Shown here: positions 34,318-46,556 of the stretch, in pieces
Numbering within the stretch: position 1 is the stretch's first letter
Layout of the letters: the number at the start of each line of letters is the position of its first letter
Source: Endothia cerciana
Lineage: Eukaryota > Ascomycota > Sordariomycetes > Diaporthales > Cryphonectriaceae
NCBI GenBank assembly: GCA_026119935.1
Contig: JALRMH010000004.1
Span: forward strand, 496,001-560,000
Direction of reading: 5' to 3'
DNA length: 64,000 nucleotides
Position numbers and translations under genes: made by a program
Notes under the pieces: model-generated
What the model was told of the DNA's origin: nothing
Seen by the model: the letters and a program-made list of their open reading frames with translations, nothing else
The model's database searches: none

Positions 34318-36265
34318 ATGGACCCCCTAGGAGAATCACCCTGGGCAGACACGCCCGCACAACCACCGCCCTCAGAGCCGTCCGCAGCCGGCGACGATAC
34401 CACCAGCAAGACTTCCGATGCGGCATCCGGCGCCACCGGCGCCAGCAGCTCGGGCGGCCCCCGCCCCTCGCGCCTGACACCTCGCCGCCTCGTCGCGCAG
34501 CCGACCAAGCTCCAGGCCGTGGAAGACGACGACCCCCTGGGGCCTCTCGGCAGGGCAGCAGCAGCCAGCGATGCGCCGCCGATGCCGCCGCAGAAGGAGC
34601 CGGGCTCGTCCGCGGCCCCGGCCGCCATGGCGTCGACCCTCCCAGTGCGCACGACCATGGGCAGCGGCGGCCAGCCGAGGAAGGCTGCGGACCCGCACCG
34701 GATCATCGATGATGGTGAGGTGGAGGAGGAGGAGGACGACGACAGGATAGGTGGCCGTGCGCCCCCACCAGTACAGGCTGCGCAGCCCGTGATGAGGGGG
34801 ATGGGCCCGCCGAGCGTCAGTGTCGAGCAGGCTGCCAAGCCGAGCTTTATCATCACGGTGGGGGACCCGCACAAGGTTGGGGATCTGACGAGTAGCCATA
34901 TTGTCTACTCAGTGCGCACCATGGTACGTTCGGGCCAACCTCTTACGGGTGTAGTGGGAATGTGGGAATGTGGCCGCGGGGAGAGGTCAGGCTGACTCGG
35001 GCTGATTTGCAGACTACGTCCAAGGCCTACAGGCACTCCGAGTTCGAGGTCAAGAGAAGATACCGCGACTTCCTATGGCTATACAACACACTTCATGCCA
35101 ACAACCCCGGCGTTGTTGTTCCGCCCCCTCCTGAGAAACAGGCTGTCGGCCGGTTCGAGAGTAACTTTGTCGAGTCGCGACGGGCTGCGCTGGAAAAGAT
35201 GCTGAACAAGACGGCTGCGCACCCCACTCTGCAACACGATGCGGATCTGAAGCTGTTCCTGGAGAGCGAGTCGTTCAACGTGGATGTCAAGCACAAGGAG
35301 AGGAGGGAGCCGAATCTGGGCGAGAGCAAGGGCATGTTCAGCAGTCTAGGTCTAGGAGGCTCGAGTAGCAAGTTCGTCGAGCAGGACGACGTGAGTGTCA
35401 ATAATTCTCAATCTCGCGATTAATGAGGTACTGATCTAAAACTTTAGTGGTTCCACGACCGTCGCGTCTACTTGGACGCGCTTGAGACCCAGCTCAAAGG
35501 CTTGCTGAAGGCTATGGACACTATGGTTGCGCAGCGCAAGCAGATGGCCGAGGCGGCGGGCGACTTCTCCGCCTCCCTCCACGCCCTCTCCACTGTCGAA
35601 CTCTCACCGACCCTGTCCGGTCCACTGGAGGCGCTGTCAGACCTGCAGATCACCATTAGAGATGTGTACGATCGTCAGGCACAACAGGACGTCCTCACCT
35701 TCGGCATAACCATCGAGGAGTACATCCGGCTCATCGGCAGTGTGAAGCAGGCATTCAGCCAACGACAGAAGGCTTTCTACGCATGGCACGCCGCGGAGTC
35801 AGAGCTGCAGAAGCGAAAGGCAAACCAGGATAAGCTGCTCCGGCAGGGCAGGTCTCAGCAGGACCGCCTTAACCAGGTCAGTGCTGAGGTGGGCGACGCG
35901 GAGAGGAAAGTCCACCAGGCACATCTACTGTTTGAGGATATGGGGAGATTGCTGAGGCAAGAGCTGGACCGTTTCGAGAGGGAGAAGGTGGAGGACTTCA
36001 AGGCGGGAGTGGAGACATTCCTCGAGAGCTCCGTTGAAGCGCAGAAGGAGGTCAGTACCCCGAGGGAATCTGTGTGGTTACGCGTTGCTGACATCCCCCT
36101 TAGCTCATCGAGAAGTGGGAGACATTCCTCGTACAGCTTGACTCGGCAGAGGACGAGAGTATGTTCTACAAGCCCCCAGTCATCCAACCAGCAGGCAACA
36201 ATAAATCCACTGGAGACACGGCGGTGGACCGGGCCCGGGCTCGCATCGACGAGGACTCTGACTAG
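34318..36265 (+). CDS. VPS5: Sorting nexin Vps5 (SNX1-like, retromer)
   Basis: Exons 34318-34923, 35013-35390, 35448-36050 and 36104-36265 give 582 residues; introns are 89, 57 and 53 nt and all junctions are phase 0. Vps5 with Vps17 forms the membrane-bending part of retromer, returning receptors from endosomes to the Golgi. The N-terminal 180 residues are acidic, Ser/Pro/Ala rich and disordered. The PX domain follows (about 180-300) with the PI3P-binding RRYRDF and VPPPPEKQAVGRF motifs and SNFVESRRAALEKML. The BAR domain (about 335-560) begins at WFHDRRVYLDALE and contains ITIRDVYDRQ and WHAAESELQKRKA. The end is acidic (RIDEDSD). No residue of note is missing. Confidence 0.95.
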
Positions 36266-36616
36266 AGCGGCGGGTTTCGTCGAAACAGCTTCAGTGCCTA
36301 CAATGTCCGGGGACTGGCTTGGCATGGGCCGCTGGGAACAAGTCTCCCATGGCATGATCGCCGTTGAAGGTTGGTTGACGTTGTGCTCTGGGTCTTCATG
36401 CGGTTGAGATCAAGAAAGGGAGGCGCAGTGGCGGGCATATTGCGCCCTGGTGTAGAGTCTTGTCATCTGAAAGGGTTGTACATAGACCGCCGCGCTGCAC
36501 CGCGTTCTTTCTCCCACAATCTATTCCTCAGTGCAGCAGAGCCTTGCCCGCATGGGCCAATTCATCGTGACCACTAAACTTGAGCCGATCGGGCCATAAC
36601 TCCTCCCACGCGCAGC
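36266..36616. other. Intergenic region between converging VPS5 and bL31m genes
   Basis: This 351-bp space holds the 3' ends of two converging transcripts. After the VPS5 TAG the frame stays open only about 33 codons, so nothing suggests readthrough. Confidence 0.4.
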
Positions 36617-37276
36617 TTATTTCTTCTTGCCCTTCTTCGACGCGACCTTTCCAGCAACCTGCCCACCCTTCAGGTTCGGCTGCTCCCGCACATACGCCCC
36701 CATCAAACTGGCAAAACTATCCTCCTCACTAACAGGTGGCGCCTTCTCCACCACCTCCGGCTCTACCACCTTCTTTGCGGCCCTTGCCGCCTTCGCGGCC
36801 TCAGCAGCCCTCGCCTTCTTCCCCTTGTTCGCCGCGCCGCCGTCGTCTCTGTCCACCTGGGCGGCCGTGTCCGCCTCGGCGCCGCCCGCGAGCTCGTACC
36901 CGCTGCCGTACCTCTGCCTGAAGCTCGCCAGCTTCCCGGCCTCGTCCACCTCGACGTTCTGCAGGCTGGCCTCGGTCGGCTGCCAGGTGAGGTGATTGCG
37001 CGTGTCCTTGGTGGAGCGGTAGACGGGGAGCGGGGACGTCGAGCGCGCCGTGTACGTCGACCCGTCCGAGAGCTGCACGATCTGCGTCCAGGTGAAGGGC
37101 CGCTTGGGCCGCGCCACCTCGGTCGCGTGGCGCACCTGCTGTCGTATTGCCGCCACCACCGCGCGGCGGGGCTGTGTGTGGGCTGCTGACGGCCGCGAGC
37201 TGGTTGTGAGGAGGGCGGACGAGGTGGACGACGGCATGCCCCTCGGGAGGAGGAGGGACGTGGGGAGTTTGGCCAT
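36617..37276 (-). CDS. Mitochondrial large-subunit ribosomal protein bL31m (MRPL36-type)
   Basis: A single exon of 219 codons. The first 45 or so residues are Ser/Thr/Arg rich without acids, a likely mitochondrial presequence. The conserved core reads RPKRPFTWTQIVQLSDGSTYTARST, then STKDTRNHLTWQP and LASFRQRYG, as in fungal 54S protein L36. The C-terminus is Lys/Ala rich and ends in KKGKKK. The protein would sit in the mitochondrial large ribosomal subunit. The ATG used is the first in frame; the neighbour on the right is divergent. Confidence 0.9.
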   Translation of the reverse strand: MAKLPTSLLLPRGMPSSTSSALLTTSSRPSAAHTQPRRAVVAAIRQQVRHATEVARPKRPFTWTQIVQLSDGSTYTARSTSPLPVYRSTKDTRNHLTWQPTEASLQNVEVDEAGKLASFRQRYGSGYELAGGAEADTAAQVDRDDGGAANKGKKARAAEAAKAARAAKKVVEPEVVEKAPPVSEEDSFASLMGAYVREQPNLKGGQVAGKVASKKGKKK

Positions 37277-37681
37277 CTTCGGTTTTGGGGGGGGGGGCGG
37301 GGGAGGGTGGGTGCTGGTCTGGCCGTCTCGGGACCGGGGGACGGGGCGGCTGCTGCTCTCGTAGACGCTCGGGCCGGCGCTCTCCTGAGAGGGATTGCTG
37401 CGCTGGCGGTTTATAATTGCTCGTAGTCGTCTGGCGGATTCTCACGCTGTCCGGCGCCTGGTTGTCGCCCGAGGCCGAGTCCGCAAGCAGGGTGGAAATT
37501 TGAGGCCCCGTTCTTATCGCTTATCGTAGCTACCGTACCGCCTGTAGCCCGGCCAAGCTCCGGCGTCATAACTTTTTATTTTAATTTTTATGTCCCCCCT
37601 TCCTGCCCCCCCCGGCTCCTCCCGACGGCTTCTCGTGCCGCGACGACCAAAAAACCCAATTCAGATGTCCCATGGGCTGAG
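37277..37681. promoter_or_regulatory. Shared divergent promoter, bL31m and flavin-reductase-like genes
   Basis: The start codons are 405 bp apart in opposite directions. The region contains a G run at about 37287-37295, A/T-rich sequence at about 37566-37590 and a C run at about 37603-37610. Confidence 0.45.
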
Positions 37682-38623
37682 ATGAGGAGAGCGTGCGTCT
37701 TGCGCCAGCCGGGCAGGTGCGCAGGTTGTACACGACGTGTCTTGCCGATATGGAGCACCGCAGCCGTGACGCGCTCCGGCCTCCTGCGCCGTGAGTTGGC
37801 CGCAGCTGAGCATGGCGGCCCACGTAAGTAGTCATGATGCTGCCTAGACTATGTGTACTGTACAAGCTACTGATAAACGGCTGCAGACCCCGCAGTAAGG
37901 CCCTTGTCGGGCACGGCCTCCCCCAGAGGCTCATGGAAACTCTCACCCCACGAACGGCCCTCTGTCCACCCCCACCCGCATCCCAAGACCACCGCCCCAG
38001 GAGCGCCCACCGTCACCACCACCACCACCCTTCTTTCCGAACAGCTCCGCGCCGTGATGCGCCTCCTCCCACACTCCGTCGTGGTGTGCACGTCCGCCGC
38101 GCCGGAGCCGAGGGGCATGACCATGTCCTCCTTCACATCCCTGTCCCTCCGCCCGGCGCCCCTGGTGACGTTCAACATCGCCACGCCATCGCGGACCCTC
38201 GACGCCGTCTCGCGGAGCCGGGGCTTCAACATCCACGTGCTGAGCGGGGACCCCGAGGGAGCGAGGGTGGCGGACTGGTTCCGGCGCGGCAACTCCACGG
38301 ACCTCGGGGTCTTCGACGCCGGGAGGATGAGCGAGGGGTGCGGGTGTGAAGACCTGGGCCGGGGGAGGGAGGGGGGAGGAGAGGACGCGCCGCTGCTCAG
38401 GGGGGAGGGGGTGCTCTACGCCTTGCGGTGCCGGCTGCTCGACGACGAGCCACACCAGGGGCTGGTGAGGGTGCGCGATCATGTGGTGGTGCTGGCGGAG
38501 GTCATCGAGATCCTGGAGGGCACGGGGAGGGATGCGGGGGAGGAGGAGGTGTTCGGGTTGGCGTATGCTGATAGGCGGTATAGACAGGTTGGGGCCACGA
38601 TGGTCAATGAGGAACAGGGTTAG
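37682..38623 (+). CDS. Flavin-reductase-like (FMN-binding) protein, probably mitochondrial
   Basis: Exons 37682-37823 and 37887-38623 give 292 residues; the 63-nt intron has GTAAGT, CTGAT and TGCAG. The first exon encodes an Arg-rich, acid-poor leader (MRRACVLRQPGRC..TRRVLPIWSTAAVTRSGLLRR) that looks like a mitochondrial presequence. The flavin-reductase-like domain begins near LSEQLRAVMRLLPHSVVVCT and includes GMTMSSFTSLSLRPAPLVTFNIATPSRTLDAV and FNIHVLSGDPEGARVADWF, then LRCRLLDDE and VRDHVVVLAEVIEI. Such proteins bind FMN; the substrate cannot be told. The exon 2 frame has no upstream ATG of its own, which supports the split-gene model. Confidence 0.85.
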
Positions 38624-41600
38624 GGCCGTCCGCCTGGCATGTTCATGGAAGGGATATCGCAGGGGCATGGCATGTGGGCGGCGTGCACCGCGACGGCGTT
38701 GGACTTACTGTCCTGATCTGTGTTGACAAACCTGTGTGCTGAACAGCTGGAGCTCTAGAAGGGCGCTTCTCATCCGTTAGCCCTCGTACACCACCATCGC
38801 CTGAAGACACCGCAGCATTTGAATAGAGACCTCATCACCCACGCCCTCTCTGACACGGTCGGGAGGCGATAATTCAGCGGCCGGAAGCTTACCTGAGACC
38901 GCAAGCCTCCGGCGACGAGTCCCCTGACCTTGTATGAACAAGCTCACCGCCCCAATGTGGCGTCGGGACCGGAACCCTACAGTACACAGCGAGTCCCTGA
39001 CATCGCCCCCGATTCCCAGGGGACCAAGACTTGGCTCCCCTCTAGTCGGGACGAACCCTGTTTCATCCCAAGAGAGGCTAGACGCGCAAAGACGTTGCCG
39101 TAGAAGCTTAGCACGCAAGCTCCTTTCTGTCGGGCCAGGCCCCGGTTCGTCCTCGTCAGGGCCGGGGGCGACTCGAGAGAAGGATAGGCCTTGAGGAAAG
39201 GGGGGGGATGGATGATCTCGTTATTGAGCTGGCGCGGTGGTGCCTGGCACGAAGCCCAGCGGACGCCGCAATTCACGGCCCACCATGTCAGATCGTAAAC
39301 TGAGTTGGGGTTAGGGCGGCCCAGCGCTGAGACGGCCTGGCCGGTCTGGGGAAGCTAAAGGGACTCCCGATTACCAATTGTCTGGACACGGCCCGCGGCC
39401 CGTCGAACACAAGGGTCCAATGAATAGTCACCCTGCGGTGGCGGCGAAGGGCCAAGGCACAGAGGGAAACCGTCCGGAAGCAGCGACAGCGGGAATGACT
39501 GTCGGCGAGGGCTGCCCTCGGCCGGAGGACTAATATAGGCGCCGTGAAGCTGCCGTGCAGGGACCAACCGACTTTGATCGGCGCAATGCTGACCTAGACA
39601 ATTAAAATGTCTGCGTATGTAATGAAAATGTCTGAGCGAGGAGAAGAGAGGAGAAAAGCCACCGGACTACAAACTCGCTACCAAGGAGATAAGAAGTCCT
39701 CCCGGTGGCTGAAGCAACCGCGGTCACCAGGGAGCGATTGCGATGGCATACATGGCCAGTGATAGCATAGCAGTGTCATTGATGAGAGGCGGCAAGTCAG
39801 CCTGGCGCACGCCAAGCCACCGGTCGGCCAGCGTCTTTATTTGAACCTCGGAAGTCCAAGATGCGGCGCAGCCGTCGAGGCTCCGGTACTGCTTCTGGAG
39901 CTCGCCCTAGAGACTTCTTGAGGCTCGGCAGCCCCAGGCGCGGGCCGAAGAAAGCCGCAATTCGAGATGACAACGCCACCCAACCCAAGCGCTGGTGAGG
40001 TCTGTGAGCCGGTGAGAGAAAATCGGTGGGCCTTGGTCAGGGAGGATGTGGCCATGAGCCGTCCGGTGTCCATGGCACCTCCGCGAGATGGGAAGACGCA
40101 GCTCGCGCCACTGGGTGAGTCTCGTCAGTCTCATGCGATGTTTACTCAGCTGCGGAGAAGGGCAGGCCACAGAGAGATTGCATGCCGCCTCGTGATGGGG
40201 GGTTGCTTGCCGGGCTAATGCAGCACGTCGTCCCCTGCTGCGAATGGGTAAACGTCCTGCATGTCGACTAAAATGGCTCGACTGCTCCAGGAGCCGAACG
40301 TTTGGTGCAGGGCCCGGGTTTGGCGCCCTCGGTGATGACCTAAAAGGTTTGCTATTCAGCATAAGCATACTTATTGGCAAAATACCCACAGGAGGAAACC
40401 TCGCATGAAAGCCTGCCGAGTGACACAGGGCACGATGGTACTCTGGCGTGGCGACCGGGGTCCCTTTTTTCTTTTTCTTTCTGTCTCTTTTTTCTCTGAG
40501 GAGCGGTCACGTCCTTACTATGCATGCTATGGTATCCAAGGACGGTGCTACTATAGGCCAAATCTGATTGCCCCCTCCCCCGCGGAGGTTGTCATGTGGC
40601 AAGACGATCCCCCAGATTTTGGGTCGCCCAGGTTTACCGCCAGGATGAGCCGAGCATTAGCCCCTCCCAGATAGAGCCAACGATGCGTTGACGCTGTGGA
40701 CGTGTCGGATCGGCGGGACTCAGGATGTCCCTGCATAGAAGATGTTAGATTCTCCCACGCGGCGCCCCATGTGCTGAGCGGTGTCAAGGCCAGGCAGGCG
40801 GGGCGAAATCCGTCTCGAGCGCACCGCCGAAGAAGTGGAAGAACGTAGGATGGCTTTGACCTGGCTGATTGCTGGGTGCGGTAGGGTGGCGCGAGGGGGC
40901 AGGGGAACACGGCAGGACATTAGCAGAATGGATGGGCATGCACGTCTGGCATGGCTGCATATATTGCCGGGCACGACCATGGCACCCTCGTCGCTTCGTG
41001 GCAGCGAGTTGACACGCGAGCTGCCGGGGAGCTCTCTGCGCCGTTGGGGGCCCTTTTTGTGATCGAGCTGCAGGTGGGCTCCGAGGGGCGCCAGATCTTG
41101 ACAGCTTCTCATATCCCGGTTCTGCCTCAGGTCCCAACCTTGGGAAGATGGGACGGGCAACGGTGAGAGGGGGCGACACTATCATCGGTACCCCCTCCGA
41201 CCCGTCGTAGCAGGTCCAAGCAGGACAAATCTCTGCTTGGACCCCCGCCCCGTGATTCCGCCTGTCAGCGGGAGCACGACCGAATAGGAAAGACGTTTCA
41301 AACCTGTATGGCCATGTTCTTCGCCTACCCGCCTCTTCCTGTGCGGACGGCCTGGGGATGGAGAGGCCCTTTTTCGCCCCCGAGGTGAAAATAGGGTCTG
41401 GCGGCTGGTTGGTCAGACTCGTGCTTCTTGTTGTTGGCATCATAACAACTGGTTTCCGTCTCTTAATCCCCCGGGCGGTTTGATGAGCGGAGCAAGCGCG
41501 GGCGAGGGACGGCAGCCAGTGGCGGGAAGGAATGCAAGTTTGTCTCTGGTGGCATGCCTCTCGGGTCGAGCAGCTTGACTTGGCGTGCTTGGGTACTTGG

Positions 41601-43477
41601 CAACATGTCCCCATCAAAGTCTGGGCCCTCGCCTTGTCGATCACCCAGACACGGGCAGCCTGGTAGTCGAGACCCTCAGCCGGCCCCACTGCGCGGAACA
41701 TTTCTGACATTGCAATTGAAGGGACATTGCCGTAAATAGGAGAGATGCGCGGTGACGGCGACACAGATATGAAGGTATTTCGGAAGATTGACCATATCCC
41801 ATGCTGCCATGGTGTCGGACAGGGACCGCCTGGACTCGGTGCCCAGGTATGTATGCATGCAGGTCTGCCGTCAGGCCTCGGAGGAGACCTGAGCAGGGCC
41901 ATCGAGCGAGGTGGGTGGGTGGGTGAGCTGCTCGCTGGGAGGTCACAGGCCGGCGTGAGGTGCATGAAGCTTGCAGGTGGAAGCACCCGAATCAGGAGGA
42001 GGCTGTCGGGATCTGATACACTGGCTGCATCTCGCCGGCTCCACCCCTTGGGCGATATCCTCAGGACCATTGACGCCCAACAGGACGAACAGCCTCGCAG
42101 AAGAGACCGAGATTGAACGAGGCCCTGTCTTGGTCATTGCGGTGAAGAGCTAAATTTCTTCTTTTTTCTTTCTTTCTTTCTTTCTTTCCTTCTTTCTTTT
42201 GACAAGACAGCTCAGCTGGTGTTCCGGGCTTGGACTGGCAGTCTTGAGGTCAACCCAAAGACAGCAGCAAGTGGGCCTAGAGACCCGGGTCCTTTTGGGG
42301 GGCGGGGGCTAGGAGCCTACAACACCCAGTAGAACAGAACCCCAGCGCAAGGGCACCAACGTTTCCCACCACGTACCGCTAGCGGCCGGGAGGTGCTGTG
42401 AGAGCAGCCAGTGCAGGCTCCAGCACGCTGGCACGCTGGCACGCTGACAGCAGCGGGTGCCTGCCTGTGCCTGGCCATGCTACCATGCCTGCCCGGTCCA
42501 CTCTTCAACGGGTGACTCCCCAGTCTCATCAGCTCAATCTCTCGCCTGCGTCTCTCGACCGACCGACCCATCAACCCAGCCAGTACTTCTTCCAACCACC
42601 CACCACCCGCCATCCACATCCACACCCTCGCCATCCCCGGGCACGATTTTTCCCCCGCCTGTCCTTCTCTCTTCCCTTTGAGGGAATCAAATCACTTCTT
42701 CATTGCCAGTCTCGTCTGTGCATCCAACTCTACTTCGAATCCAACTCTTCCCCTAGGTTCCCCTCTGCCCTACCGTCGCCACTCGTTGCCCGGGCCGCCG
42801 AATGCCTCGAGTTCGAGACCGAGCGGCATCGAGGCGAAGCGATACGATCTGCAGAGACGGGCGACGAGGCATTTGACGACTTGTAGTTTGTTTGACAGCA
42901 CCTGCATTCGGTTCTGCTTCTACCTGTCCTATTCCTCTATCATATGCCAGACAACAGCAGCAGTGACAGCATACCTCCTCGTCGTGTTGCTTCTCCTCAC
43001 CTCCCTATCCTGGTCAAGCGGTTCTCTGAAACCTGACACCACTCCGCCAATAATCTCGAGCTCATCCTCGACCGGGTTTCCACATTCCCTTCTCCTCTCG
43101 ACATCTACTACCATCCAGCCGATTCCTACAGTTTATTCAGCCTTCAGGCCATCACATACTGTCCTCGACGGGCAATTCCTCCCGAGGTTGACCTGTCTGC
43201 AGTCAATCAAACTCCACACTCGATCCTGTATCAGCTGGCGTGCGAGTATTAAAAGGGGGGGGCTAGGCGTGCTGCATACTCCGTCATCTCGCCTTCAGCT
43301 TCGTTCTCATCGCATAACAAACGTCAATCGCTCGCCCAGACGCGTCCAAACGTACGGTCCAATTCAGGGGCTGTCATTTCGAGTTCGTACAAACCGACAT
43401 CTTAAACGACTTCAAGCCCGCATCTGGGTTCTGTCCTCTGAATAAGGTTGAAACACCCGCGAGTCCGACTGCCCACC
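38624..43477. other. Long gap upstream of the MUB1-type gene
   Basis: This 4.85-kb stretch holds no recognised gene. The last 1 kb (about 42.4-43.5 kb) is C/T rich with short ORFs, like a long leader or promoter of the MUB1-type gene. The longest ORF is 428 codons on the minus strand (42070-40784); its protein is Pro/Arg/Ser rich without a domain. A CTTT repeat lies at 42157-42200. Confidence 0.35.
42157..42200 (+). repeat. CTTT tetranucleotide microsatellite
   Basis: An imperfect run of CTTT units within the gap upstream of the MUB1-type gene, similar to the one at 22556. Confidence 0.8.
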
Positions 43478-45370
43478 ATGAGGGAAGTCAACTTCAGCAT
43501 CCCCAACGTCAACAAGGCGTCGGTGGCCATCACCACCGCCCTCTACGACCGTCGGGCCCTCGACTGCACCTCGACTCTGCCTCTCATCAACTCTCTCAAC
43601 CATCTTGCCTATCTGACTACCTCCTCCGCACGCATTCGAGACATTCTGACCGTCGATGGAGGCATCGAGCGACTGGTCTGCATTCTGAAACAGGGAAGGA
43701 GTAAGGACATGATGGACATGTGGAAATGGAATTTGGCCTTTCAGTGTGTCGTCAACATAGGAGTTAGGGGCACCGAGGGCGTCCGAACTCGAGTCGTTGA
43801 GGCCGACATGGTCCCTGTCATTGCCACAATCCTCGACAACTACATCAAGGTCACGGATAAGCTGCGAGAAAAGGAGGAAAAGAAGAAGCAGCTGCGAGAC
43901 CACCCGCATCGGTCCAGGGGTCACGATCACAACGGCGTCTCCAAGACGGGCAGTTTTTCCAACCGTACAGGGCGTTCAGACATCGATCACAGACTGTTTC
44001 GGCGACCGGCTCCTCCGCCGATCGAGGTTCCTGCGGTCGAGAATCCAACGCCATCGCCCTTCACCGCTAGTGGTCCGTCTACTTCAATCGACATCGGCCC
44101 ACAGTCTTCGGCCGCCTCGACGTCGACTCCTCAACACCCTGTCAACTCCCCTCCAGAACACACGACATCTTTCCACCTCCACCGACATCATCATCATCAT
44201 CACAGAGAACGAGATATTCGCAACTTCATCGTCACTCCTCCACCTCGCCAGCTCCTCCAACCGCTGGCTCAAACTCCCTCCACGGACTCAGATGGTCTCA
44301 TCAGGCCTGTACGGGATATCGATAGGCTAGCATCCATGGGGCCTTTTGGCCAGCCCCAACTGTCCTCCCAACCGACCTCCCCAACAACGCCGCTACCTCT
44401 CCCTCAAATTAGGTCACCAACTGTTCGACCCTCATCAGGTCTGGGACAGGCGTCGAGGCCTCGCAGGCGCCCGTCAATACGCCAACAGCATTCCACTGCC
44501 GAGTCGGACGACCTGAACGGCGACAGCATGCAGTCCGATGAGGCTCCCGAAGCTGATATACCAGGCCCTGCCGAGATCCAAGAAGTCGGGATTCAGGATA
44601 TCGCTATGGAGGAGGGCGACAGCATTATCACAGGCTCACAGATTGACTTGGATGCACCCAACGGGTCAGAACCCCAGGAGCCCGGAACTTTCAACATCAC
44701 ACACCGGACGCCAATCGACGGAAGCATTATTGCCCCCGCGCCTGCAGTTGCCGCTGGTCCATTGCTCGGCCTGTCACCGAACAGGCCGGCCATGGTAACC
44801 CCTCCACAGCCCACGATGCCCAGCGCCAGCGTCCCTCACTACCTGCTTGGCCGCCAGATGACTCCGAACCCTCAGATGCTTGCTGCCATGCCTCGCGAAG
44901 AGGATGTCCTCATGTCACTTCAGCTTCTCGCATACGTTTCAAAGTACTGCAATCTGCGTACATACTTCCAGAAGAGCCACTTGGTGCCTCGGCTAAAGAT
45001 CGGCAAGGAGATATCAGCTCTTGACAGCGAGGATGCGCCCATGGACGTCGATGAAGAAGAGGAGTTTGAGGAAGAATATCTTCTGCCCAACGACCTGAAC
45101 ATATTTCCCCTGGTCGAGAAGTTCACTGTCCGCTACCACAGTACGGACATGCAGTACTGGGCCGGGGTCGTTATGAGGAACCTGTGCCGGAAAGATGATA
45201 CGCGTGGCGGTATCCGCCAATGCGCATATTACCAATGTGGGAAATGGGAGGAGTATACTAGGCAGTTTGCGAAGTGCAGGAGATGCCGGCGGACGAAGTA
45301 CTGCAGCAAGGAGTGTCAGAAGAGTGCTTGGGCTTTCCACCGCCACTGGTGTGTCGCGGCGACGCAGTGA
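43478..45370 (+). CDS. MYND-finger protein of the MUB1/SamB family
   Basis: A single exon of 630 codons. In yeast Mub1 works with the E3 ligase Ubr2 to drive turnover of Rpn4; in Aspergillus SamB affects nuclear migration and morphology. The N-terminal 140 residues are helical and armadillo-like (MREVNFSIPNVNKASVAITT, GGIERLVCIL, WKWNLAFQCVVNIGVRG). A long disordered middle (about 140-470) has Pro/Ser-rich sequence and a His-rich run near 235-245. A second conserved block (EEDVLMSLQLLAYVSKYCNLR) precedes an acidic stretch, and the C-terminus is a MYND zinc finger: CAYYQCG, CRRCRRTKYCSKECQ and HRHWC (about 585-626). All eight expected metal ligands are visible. Confidence 0.92.
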   Translation: MREVNFSIPNVNKASVAITTALYDRRALDCTSTLPLINSLNHLAYLTTSSARIRDILTVDGGIERLVCILKQGRSKDMMDMWKWNLAFQCVVNIGVRGTEGVRTRVVEADMVPVIATILDNYIKVTDKLREKEEKKKQLRDHPHRSRGHDHNGVSKTGSFSNRTGRSDIDHRLFRRPAPPPIEVPAVENPTPSPFTASGPSTSIDIGPQSSAASTSTPQHPVNSPPEHTTSFHLHRHHHHHHRERDIRNFIVTPPPRQLLQPLAQTPSTDSDGLIRPVRDIDRLASMGPFGQPQLSSQPTSPTTPLPLPQIRSPTVRPSSGLGQASRPRRRPSIRQQHSTAESDDLNGDSMQSDEAPEADIPGPAEIQEVGIQDIAMEEGDSIITGSQIDLDAPNGSEPQEPGTFNITHRTPIDGSIIAPAPAVAAGPLLGLSPNRPAMVTPPQPTMPSASVPHYLLGRQMTPNPQMLAAMPREEDVLMSLQLLAYVSKYCNLRTYFQKSHLVPRLKIGKEISALDSEDAPMDVDEEEEFEEEYLLPNDLNIFPLVEKFTVRYHSTDMQYWAGVVMRNLCRKDDTRGGIRQCAYYQCGKWEEYTRQFAKCRRCRRTKYCSKECQKSAWAFHRHWCVAATQ

Positions 45371-46556
45371 TGAGATACCCCCCCCCCTCCCCAACCGTGG
45401 AGCATCCTTGCTTTACGCGGAACGAAAATGACTTCCAGTGCCAGTCAGCTGTACGGCTGAGGCTGAGTACACCGTCATAATGTCTACTTTTTTTCTCGGA
45501 CGCAACGGAACGGCGTGGCATGGCGTGGCGTGGCATGGCATGGGTCTCCTTTAGTCTACTTAGGTTGTCTATTTTCTGGTCTCAAGAAGTCATCAGCATT
45601 GCGACACAACACGCACGCATCATGTAGTCCCCGGCTTCTGCGATCGAATATGCAATGCTATGCACGCGCTGTCGGCTTCTCTTGCGATACCAAATGGAGA
45701 GGGGTTGAATTGGGGGGTGTGGAAACCGGATTCCCCTACGACGGCATTGTTTTCATATACTATCTCGCCCTCTGTCCGTGCCTTCCACGTGGGAAGGAGG
45801 CTGGCTAGCTTTCCTGAAAATAAACACTTGGTGAACTTGACCAGATCATACTTTCCGTCCTAGCCCCTGTGCTCTTGCTAGTGTGGATGTCTTGCGGTGT
45901 CACGATGCGGTGCGTGGTAAGTAATCCCGATGGTAGACCGTGCAGGCTGCTTGCTCTTGCCGGTCCGTAGCGAGGCTTCTGCTGCCCGGCCTCTGAAAAT
46001 GACCTTGGCCTGACGAGAGCCGTGTAGCACAGGGTAAAAAAACAAGAAGATCTAGGGATAGTATGGGGTACCACGGGTCAGCATCATGTTGACGACGGGT
46101 CTCTGGACGGGGAAATGCACCAGCGTGGCCCGGGCAGGCGACGACATGCAGAAGGCAGGGTTGCAAGACGTAACGATAATTGATCTGGCGAACCTCGGAC
46201 GGGGCCGGACGCGTGAGAAGGCCTGACCAGCCAGCTGATTTGTGCTTGGGCCACATAGGCATAAGGCGGGGAACTCACCAGGTCCAGACATATAACCAGG
46301 AACGACAGACATGCAGCTACAGCGCGCCGGGAAGAAGCCACGGTCATTATCCAGACGTTTATAACCGTTTTGTTCTCCTTTTTTTCTTCTTCGGATATCA
46401 CATTACGCCGTCCATGCTAAGGTGTGTCGAGCTACGGACAAGCTCGACTCGTAGCCACCGACGATCCATCAACCCACTTGCGTGGCGCCAGCCAGACTCA
46501 ACGACGGGGTAAAGCGCCCATCCAACCCCCCCCCCCCCCAAAGACTCAGGCTCGAA
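45371..46556. other. Intergenic region between converging MUB1-type and EBP2 genes
   Basis: This 1.2-kb space has C runs at about 45378-45387 and 46528-46540, and a short tandem array of TGGCR units at about 45513-45542. No gene was recognised. Confidence 0.4.

Noticed and set aside
36263..36365. Readthrough after the VPS5 UAG
   Set aside because: The frame stays open only about 33 codons and its composition is not distinctive.
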